This document shows positions 23,234 through 24,168 of a stretch of 24,168 nt of DNA, piece by piece. The position numbers were made by a program, and so were the translations under genes. The DNA comes from JAGXLC01 sp046545815. Lineage in GTDB: Bacteria > Bacteroidota > Bacteroidia > Bacteroidales > UBA12077. The stretch spans positions 1 through 24,168 of the forward strand of contig JBKGZA010000028.1 of the NCBI GenBank assembly GCA_046545815.1, given 5' to 3'. Below the pieces are notes generated by a model, which made no database searches, had not been told where the DNA came from, and was given only the letters and a program-made list of their open reading frames with translations. Every line of letters begins with the position of its first letter. Within the stretch, counting starts at the first letter, position 1.

Positions 23234-24103
23234 ATGAAAAGGACAATTATATTCAAAGGATTGGTTATTTTAGGAATTATTGTATTTATGATTCCTACGG
23301 TTACATTTTCCAAAAAGGCTGAAGAAATTTTTCCGAAATTTGATGGCTGGGAGTTGAATGTTGGAGATAAAGTTTATACTCCCGATAACCTTTGGGACAT
23401 CATCAATGGTGCAGCCGACTCCTATCTGAGTTATGATTTCCAAAGGCTCTATACAGCCGAATATAGCAATAACCAGGATAAGGAGGTTAAAGTGTATGTT
23501 TTTGAGCATAGCAATCCAACCAATACTTTTGGCATTTATTCTCAGGAAAGAAGCGACGATTACGAGTTTATTGATGTTGGAGCTCAGGGTTTCAGAAGTG
23601 GGGATGCCTATTATTTCATCACAGGGCCCTATTATGTTCAGATCTCAACCAATGACGAGGGATTGAGGGATTCGATGGAGGATCTGGCCCGGAAAATTGA
23701 CAAGGGTCTCAGCAATAATGCCCGGTTGCCTGAAGAGTTGGACCTGTTCCCGGAAAAGGGCAAGGTGAAGAATTCTGAGAAATATATTGCTAATGATTTT
23801 CTGGGATATAGTTATCTGCCCTCTGCTTTCCTTGCAGATTATCAAGTAGGTGACGAGTCTTTTCAATTGTTCGTCCTTAGTCTGGATGACAAGCAGGAAA
23901 CCGGGAAAATACTTGATAAATATTTAGATTTTGTTGAATATCCTGAGGATAAACGAGATGCCAATAAATACAGCATTGAAGATCCTCATAATGGTTCCAT
24001 CTTGCTTTATAGGAGTGGGAAGTATTTGTGCGGCATTATGGGAACCGATAACGAGGATACAAAGGAAGATTATCTTGCACTTATTAAAGATCAATTGAAA
24101 TGA
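23234..24103 (+). CDS. DUF6599-like exported protein
   Basis: A 289-residue protein with an N-terminal hydrophobic signal (about residues 8-26, ending near TFSKKA). The block YTPDNLWDIINGAADSYLSY is the mark of the DUF6599 family, for which no function is established. FGIYSQERS and GDAYYFITGPYYVQIS follow; the fold is probably alpha/beta. It lies 22 bases after the Tat-AKR-ferredoxin gene and would be translated from the same transcript, so it probably works with that enzyme in the periplasm, perhaps as a binding or folding partner. No catalytic motif is seen. The operon may continue past the right edge. Confidence 0.75.
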   Translation: MKRTIIFKGLVILGIIVFMIPTVTFSKKAEEIFPKFDGWELNVGDKVYTPDNLWDIINGAADSYLSYDFQRLYTAEYSNNQDKEVKVYVFEHSNPTNTFGIYSQERSDDYEFIDVGAQGFRSGDAYYFITGPYYVQISTNDEGLRDSMEDLARKIDKGLSNNARLPEELDLFPEKGKVKNSEKYIANDFLGYSYLPSAFLADYQVGDESFQLFVLSLDDKQETGKILDKYLDFVEYPEDKRDANKYSIEDPHNGSILLYRSGKYLCGIMGTDNEDTKEDYLALIKDQLK

Positions 24104-24168
24104 GCTGTGAGGGTGTGCGTATTCCTTTTTTTTAACTGAAAACAAACCAACGAACAGGCCCTTATGCA

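Noticed and set aside
1..24168. CRISPR array, tRNA, rRNA or insertion sequence
   Set aside because: No regularly spaced repeats, cloverleaf-like sequence, rRNA segments or transposase were recognised on either strand.

Overview
The window looks like chromosome from an anaerobic or facultatively anaerobic member of the Bacteroidota, probably near the Bacteroidales/Marinilabiliales. The evidence is a NUDIX-type AraR regulator, lipoprotein glycosidases, an anaerobic sulfatase-maturase-type radical SAM enzyme, NrfHA, a DUF6599 protein, promoters that fit the TTTG/TAnnTTTG type, mostly weak Shine-Dalgarno sites, and moderate-to-low G+C. This is inference from gene content; no rRNA gene or other phylogenetic marker is present.

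Region 1 (1-12939, all minus strand) is an L-arabinose locus. In transcription order it holds a secreted GH51 alpha-L-arabinofuranosidase, an aldo/keto reductase, a radical SAM/SPASM maturase, two lipoprotein DUF1680-superfamily enzymes (one GH127-like, one GH146-like; predicted beta-L-arabinofuranosidases with Cys/Glu zinc sites), a sodium/solute symporter, AraR, and araA running off the left edge. Together they would release L-arabinofuranose outside the inner membrane, import it and isomerise it to L-ribulose. Two matching 19-bp inverted repeats, one before the symporter and one before GH51, are candidate AraR operators. No SusC/SusD pair, araB or sulfatase is visible. A 125-bp palindrome and a gene remnant lie between the maturase and the reductase.

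Region 2 (13377-19089, plus strand) is an electron-transfer island. It holds two small ferredoxins (one all-Cys, one with an Asp ligand and a probable disulfide like that of Pyrococcus furiosus ferredoxin), a pentaheme cytochrome c, an outer-membrane beta-barrel protein carrying one N-terminal heme motif, and NrfH-NrfA, the ammonia-forming nitrite reductase. Hairpins separate its parts. The ferredoxin pair and the cytochrome/heme-barrel pair are the least ordinary content of the window.

Region 3 (19183-24103) holds a small low-molecular-weight phosphatase-like protein, a convergent AKR, a CBS-containing site-2 protease, and a two-gene operon of a Tat-exported aldo/keto reductase fused to a two-cluster ferredoxin domain plus a DUF6599 protein.
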